Shown here: positions 13,644-17,772 of the stretch, piece by piece | Numbering within the stretch: position 1 is the first letter of the stretch | How the letters are laid out: each line of letters opens with the position of its first letter | Assembly (NCBI GenBank): GCA_031259515.1 | Contig: JAIRLK010000019.1 | Span: forward strand, 1 to 17,772 | DNA: 17,772 nucleotides | Reading direction: 5' to 3' | From: Treponema sp. | GTDB taxonomy: Bacteria; Spirochaetota; Spirochaetia; Treponematales; Breznakiellaceae | The notes under the pieces: model-generated | What the model saw: only the letters and a program-made list of their open reading frames with translations | Databases searched by the model: none | Told to the model about the DNA's origin: nothing | Position numbers and translations under genes: made by a program

Positions 13644-16600
13644 ATGGTAAAACAAAAGACTAACGCAAAAAGGACCTATATCGGGAAGGATATTCAGGAT
13701 GTTATGGACTTGCCTGATCTTATTGATATACAACTCCGTTCCTACGAACGTTTCCTTCAACGGGAAAGACTACGGAATAAAGAACCCCCGGAGTTACAGG
13801 GCTTGGAAGAAGTGTTTCGCAACACCTTTCCTATTGAAAGTCCTAACGGCGATATGGTTTTAGAATATGAATACTATATTTTGGATGAAGAGAACATCAA
13901 ATTTTTCGAGCATGATTGCAAACAAAAGGGGCTGACTTACGCGGTGCCCCTGAAGGCCCGGGTCAACCTGATCTTCCAACAGACCGGCGAGATCCGCCAG
14001 AAGGACATTTACATGGGAGATATTCCCATCATGAGTGAACGGGGGACCTTCATCATTAACGGCGCTGAACGGGTGGTGGTTTCTCAGATTCACCGGTCGC
14101 CGGGCGTCATTTTCAGTCATGAAAAGGGAATTTTCTCTTCCAGGATCATCCCCTACCGGGGGTCCTGGCTGGAGTTTGAAATAGACCAGAAACGGGAACT
14201 CATCTACGCCAAGATAGACCGCAAGAAGCGTATCCTGGGGACTATCTTCCTCCGGGCCTTGGGGTATACCTTCAGGGAGGACATCATCAGGGCCTTCTAC
14301 AAGACCGAAATCCTGGAGGTGAGGGACGATAGGGAGACCAAGGAAAAATTTTCCGGGAAGGTCCTGGCTGCTGCGGTTTGGATTGCGGATAATTCCGAAG
14401 GAGAGAGTGCGGAAGACGCCGCCGGGCGGAAGAAACTCTACCGGGCAGGGGAAAAACTGCATCCTCATAACGTGGACGAACTCCTGGTTAACGGCATCTC
14501 TACGGTGGAAGTCATTGACTTTGAGGCTGAAGGGTCGCTCAATTCTACCATGTTTCTCAACTGCTTTGAACGGGAAGAGATCAAATTTGTCAAGGAAGAC
14601 GACAGCCGGGACGAGCCTTCCAAGGAAGACGCTCTGTCTGCGGTGTATTCGGTACTCATGCCAGGGGAATCCATCACGGTGGAGGCTGCGGAAAAAGAGC
14701 TGCTGGGGATGTTCTTCACCAGCCGGCGCTACGACTTGGGTAAGGTGGGCCGGTATAAGCTCAACAAGAAATTCGATTTTCAGCCTCCCCTGGATGGATT
14801 CACGTTGACCCGGCAGGACATCATCGCCACGATGAAATTCCTGATTAAGGTTTATGTGGAGGATGAATGCATTGACGATATAGACCATCTGGGGAACCGG
14901 CGGGTGCGTTCCGTGGGCGAGCTTATGGCCAATCAGATGAAGACCGCCTTTAGCCGTATGGAGCGGATCGCCAAGGAGCGCATGAGCCTCAAGGAAACGG
15001 ACACCATCAAGCCCCAGGACCTGATCTCCATCAAGCCTGTGGTTGCCGCAATCAAGGAATTCTTCGGTTCCAGCCAGCTTTCCCAATTCATGGACCAGGT
15101 TAATCCCCTGGCGGAACTGACCCACAAACGCCGGCTCAACGCCTTGGGGCCCGGCGGTCTTTCCCGGGAACGGGCGGGATTCGAGGTTCGGGATGTTCAC
15201 TACACGCATTACGGCCGTATGTGTCCCATTGAGACGCCGGAAGGCCCGAATATTGGTCTTATCGTTTCTTTGGCGAACTACACCAGGGTAAACGACTTTG
15301 GGTTTCTGGAAACCCCCTACCGTAAGGTGGTTAAGGGGATTGTTACCCGGGACATTGAATACCTCTCCGCCATGGACGAAGACCGCTACTATATCGCCCA
15401 GGCTTCGGCGCGGCTGAACACCGAAGGGTTTTTCGCGGACGAGCAGGTCTCCTGCCGCCGCCAAGGGGATTACACGACCCGGAGTCCCGAGGACATTCAG
15501 TATATGGACGTGTCCCCCAAGCAGATCATCTCGGTGTCCGCCTCCCTTATCCCCTTCCTGGAGCATGACGACGCGAACCGGGCGCTGATGGGCTCTAACA
15601 TGCAGCGTCAGGCCGTGCCTCTCATCTTCCCGGAGGAACCACGGGTAGGGACCGGTATGGAAGGGAAGTGCGCCTATGATTCGGGGGTGCTGATCAAGGC
15701 CCGGCGGTCAGGTACGGTAGTGCGGGTTACGGCTCAGGCCATCACTATACAGCCGGATCAAACGGATACTGGGCGTATCGCCGAAACCGGCGCCGAGGGG
15801 CTTGACGAGTACCGGCTGATCAAATATCAGCGGACTAATCAGGATACCTGCTACAACCAGCGGCCTATCGTGAAGATGGGGGAAACCGTTGTGGCGGGGC
15901 AGATCATTGCCGATGGGCCGGCTACGTGCAATGGGGAACTGGCCCTGGGGCGGAATGTCCTGGTGGGATTTATGCCCTGGAACGGGTACAACTACGAAGA
16001 TTCGATCCTGATCTCCCAGCGGGTGGTCAAGGATGATATGTTCACGTCCATTCATATTAAAGAGTTCATCACCGAGGTTCGGGAGACTAAGCTGGGACCG
16101 GAAAAGATAACCCGGGACATCCCCAATACGTCTGAAAAGAGCCTGGACAACCTGGACGCCGAAGGCATCATCCGGGTGGGCGCCAAGGTCCGTTCCGGGG
16201 ATATTCTGGTAGGAAAAGTAACGCCCAAGAGTGAAACCGAAACCACGCCGGAATTTAAGCTGCTCAACTCAATTTTCGGCGAAAAAGCCAAGGAAGTCCG
16301 GGATACTTCCCTGCGGGTCCAGCACGGTATTGACGGGACGATCATCGACATACAGCGCCTTAAACGTACCGAGGGCGACGACCTTAACCCCGGGGTGGAT
16401 GAAGTGGTCAAGGTGCTTATCGCCACAAAGCGAAAACTCCGGGAGGGGGACAAGATGGCGGGCCGTCACGGCAACAAGGGCGTTGTGGCCCGGATTCTCC
16501 CGGAGGAGGATATGCCCTACATGGAAGATGGTACGCCCTTGGACCTTTGCCTTACTCCCCTGGGGGTTCCTTCCCGTATGAACATAGGCCAGCTCCTGGA

Positions 16601-17195
16601 AACGGAACTCGGCTGGGCGGCCAGTACCCTGGACGAGTGGTTCTCCGCCCCGGTGTTTCAGTCGCCCTCTGCCGATCAGATCGAGGAAAAGCTCAAGGAG
16701 GCGGGGTTGCCGGTAACTTCCAAGACCACGCTGAGAGACGGACGGACTGGGGAGGCTTTTGTGAACCCCATCTTCTGCGGGATCATTTACTTCCTCAAAC
16801 TCCACCACCTGGTAGACGATAAGATGCACGCCCGGTCCACCGGCCCTTACTCGCTGGTAACCCAGCAGCCCCTGGGCGGTAAGGCCCAGTTCGGCGGGCA
16901 GCGTCTTGGGGAAATGGAGGTATGGGCCCTGGAAGCCTACGGCGCGGCTAATACCCTTCAGGAACTTCTGACCATCAAATCCGATGATATGACGGGGCGG
17001 TCTAAGATTTACGAAGCTATCATAAAGGGCGAACCTTCCACCACGGCGGGTATACCCGAATCCTTCAACGTTTTGGTTCAGGAATTGCGGGGCTTGGCGC
17101 TGGATATGACCATCTATGATGTCAAGGGAAAACAGATCCCCCTCACCGAGCGGGACGAGGAACTGATTAAAAAACTATCAGGTTCCAATTTTTAA
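13644..17195 (+). CDS. rpoB: RNA polymerase subunit beta
   Basis: The 1183-aa product is a complete beta subunit, shorter than the E. coli protein (1342 aa), which carries extra lineage-specific insertions. Recognisable parts are the protrusion and lobe in the N-terminal half, the rifampicin pocket FFGSSQLSQFMDQVNPLAELTHKRR region (473-497), ALGPGGLSRERAGFEVRDVH (500-519), and GYNYEDSI (781-788) near the active site. The C-terminal clamp region includes GGQRLGEMEVWALEAYGAA. In the rifampicin cluster the residue equivalent to E. coli Ser531 is Asn499 (codon AAC at 15138-15140), and Asn518 is replaced by Val486. The ATG at 13644 follows a seven-G Shine-Dalgarno. rpoC begins 11 bases after the stop. 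Confidence 0.98.
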   Translation: MVKQKTNAKRTYIGKDIQDVMDLPDLIDIQLRSYERFLQRERLRNKEPPELQGLEEVFRNTFPIESPNGDMVLEYEYYILDEENIKFFEHDCKQKGLTYAVPLKARVNLIFQQTGEIRQKDIYMGDIPIMSERGTFIINGAERVVVSQIHRSPGVIFSHEKGIFSSRIIPYRGSWLEFEIDQKRELIYAKIDRKKRILGTIFLRALGYTFREDIIRAFYKTEILEVRDDRETKEKFSGKVLAAAVWIADNSEGESAEDAAGRKKLYRAGEKLHPHNVDELLVNGISTVEVIDFEAEGSLNSTMFLNCFEREEIKFVKEDDSRDEPSKEDALSAVYSVLMPGESITVEAAEKELLGMFFTSRRYDLGKVGRYKLNKKFDFQPPLDGFTLTRQDIIATMKFLIKVYVEDECIDDIDHLGNRRVRSVGELMANQMKTAFSRMERIAKERMSLKETDTIKPQDLISIKPVVAAIKEFFGSSQLSQFMDQVNPLAELTHKRRLNALGPGGLSRERAGFEVRDVHYTHYGRMCPIETPEGPNIGLIVSLANYTRVNDFGFLETPYRKVVKGIVTRDIEYLSAMDEDRYYIAQASARLNTEGFFADEQVSCRRQGDYTTRSPEDIQYMDVSPKQIISVSASLIPFLEHDDANRALMGSNMQRQAVPLIFPEEPRVGTGMEGKCAYDSGVLIKARRSGTVVRVTAQAITIQPDQTDTGRIAETGAEGLDEYRLIKYQRTNQDTCYNQRPIVKMGETVVAGQIIADGPATCNGELALGRNVLVGFMPWNGYNYEDSILISQRVVKDDMFTSIHIKEFITEVRETKLGPEKITRDIPNTSEKSLDNLDAEGIIRVGAKVRSGDILVGKVTPKSETETTPEFKLLNSIFGEKAKEVRDTSLRVQHGIDGTIIDIQRLKRTEGDDLNPGVDEVVKVLIATKRKLREGDKMAGRHGNKGVVARILPEEDMPYMEDGTPLDLCLTPLGVPSRMNIGQLLETELGWAASTLDEWFSAPVFQSPSADQIEEKLKEAGLPVTSKTTLRDGRTGEAFVNPIFCGIIYFLKLHHLVDDKMHARSTGPYSLVTQQPLGGKAQFGGQRLGEMEVWALEAYGAANTLQELLTIKSDDMTGRSKIYEAIIKGEPSTTAGIPESFNVLVQELRGLALDMTIYDVKGKQIPLTERDEELIKKLSGSNF

Positions 17196-17206
17196 GAGGT
17201 ACAAAA

Positions 17207-17772
17207 ATGCGGGACATTCAGGATTTTGATTCGATCATGATTCAACTGGCTTCCCCGGAGATGATTCGGGCATGGTCTTACGGGGAAGTGAAAAAGCCGG
17301 AAACCATCAATTACCGGACCCTCAGACCCGAAAAAGACGGCCTTTTCTGCGAGCGGATCTTCGGGACGACAAAGGAATGGGAATGTTACTGCGGTAAATT
17401 CAAATCCATACGGTACAAGGGGGTCATCTGTGATCGCTGCGGGGTAGAGGTAACCCACTTCAAGGTCCGCCGGGAACGGATGGGGCATATTGAGCTGGCC
17501 GCTCCGGTTTCCCATATCTGGTACTACCGGTCGGTTCCCAGCCGTATGGGGCTTCTTTTGAACCTGCCTATGCAGGCCCTCCGTTCGGTACTCTACTACG
17601 AGAAGTATGTGGTCATTGACAGCGGGGATACGGACCTGAAAAAGATGGATCTCCTTACCGAGGAGGAGTATTATGAAGCCCAGGAACGTTACGGCGGAGG
17701 CTTTTCCGCCGGGATGGGAGCCGAGGCGGTTCGTACCCTTCTGGAGAACCTCAATCTGGATCAGATGGCTGC
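17207..17772 (+). CDS. rpoC: RNA polymerase subunit beta', 5' part only
   Basis: The frame starts at ATG 17207 and remains open to the end of the window (about 188 residues). The N-terminus IRAWSYGEVKKPETINYRT and the zinc-binding ZBD are typical: CYCGKFKSIRYKGVICDRCG supplies Cys60, Cys62, Cys75 and Cys78. PVSHIWYYRSVPSRMGLLL (99-117) follows. It forms the clamp and, further on and outside the window, the catalytic Mg-binding loop. A GAGGT Shine-Dalgarno (17196-17200) lies 6 bases before the start, and rpoB ends 11 bases upstream, so the two are co-translated from one message. Confidence 0.97.
   Translation, partial: MRDIQDFDSIMIQLASPEMIRAWSYGEVKKPETINYRTLRPEKDGLFCERIFGTTKEWECYCGKFKSIRYKGVICDRCGVEVTHFKVRRERMGHIELAAPVSHIWYYRSVPSRMGLLLNLPMQALRSVLYYEKYVVIDSGDTDLKKMDLLTEEEYYEAQERYGGGFSAGMGAEAVRTLLENLNLDQMA

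Noticed and set aside
13860..15566. 568-codon minus-strand frame inside rpoB
   Set aside because: Antisense shadow of the highly conserved rpoB frame in GC-rich codons; no domain recognised.
1..17772. CRISPR arrays, insertion sequences, rRNA genes
   Set aside because: I saw no regularly spaced direct repeats, transposase-like frames or rRNA-like sequence in the window.

Overview
The window looks like part of a spirochaete chromosome, most likely a Treponema-type organism. The ribosomal protein/RNA polymerase gene order fits. RpoB is 1183 aa, without the large insertions of the E. coli protein, and has Asn at the position equivalent to E. coli Ser531, a residue linked to natural rifampicin resistance in treponemes. 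The window also has a bacterial XPB helicase and a single-membrane-segment SecE. Coding regions are GC-rich, while the intergenic gaps are AT-rich or densely palindromic. The genus assignment is inference.

Left half (1-9404), all on the minus strand. From the divergent centre outwards come an MFS/GPH-like transporter, a short fragment that reads like the C-terminal part of a ClC chloride channel, a family-B DNA polymerase (polB), an XPB-type DNA helicase, a 730-aa Helicase_C_3 protein, a NYN-nuclease/OST-HTH protein, and the 5' part of a lipoprotein gene with its own promoter. The last three DNA/RNA-processing genes are tightly coupled: XPB overlaps the Helicase_C_3 gene by 4 bp (ATGA), and that gene ends 1 base before the NYN start. 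With polB just upstream they form a plausible repair or nucleic-acid surveillance cassette.

Right half (9506-17772), all on the plus strand. A promoter is followed by tRNA-Thr(GGT), rpmG, tRNA-Trp(CCA), secE, nusG, rplK, rplA, rplJ, rplL, rpoB and the start of rpoC, which runs off the window. This is the classic bacterial translation/transcription cluster: protein export, transcription elongation, the L1 and L7/L12 stalks, and core RNA polymerase. rplK and rplA overlap by 4 bp. Long gaps lie before secE, rplL and rpoB.

The most unusual material is in those gaps. Between tRNA-Trp and secE lies a ~150-nt sequence that can fold into a closed multi-hairpin (cloverleaf-like) structure. Its closing stem is made of an inverted and a direct copy of the 3' end of the tRNA-Trp gene. 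Directly after the rplJ stop codon there is a perfect three-way-junction palindrome. It is followed by a separate promoter and a leader with two hairpins in front of rplL. The end of rplA looks frameshifted by one missing G. In front of XPB there is a fragment resembling the 3' half of a class II tRNA, and a consensus -10 box so close to the start codon that the transcript may be leaderless.
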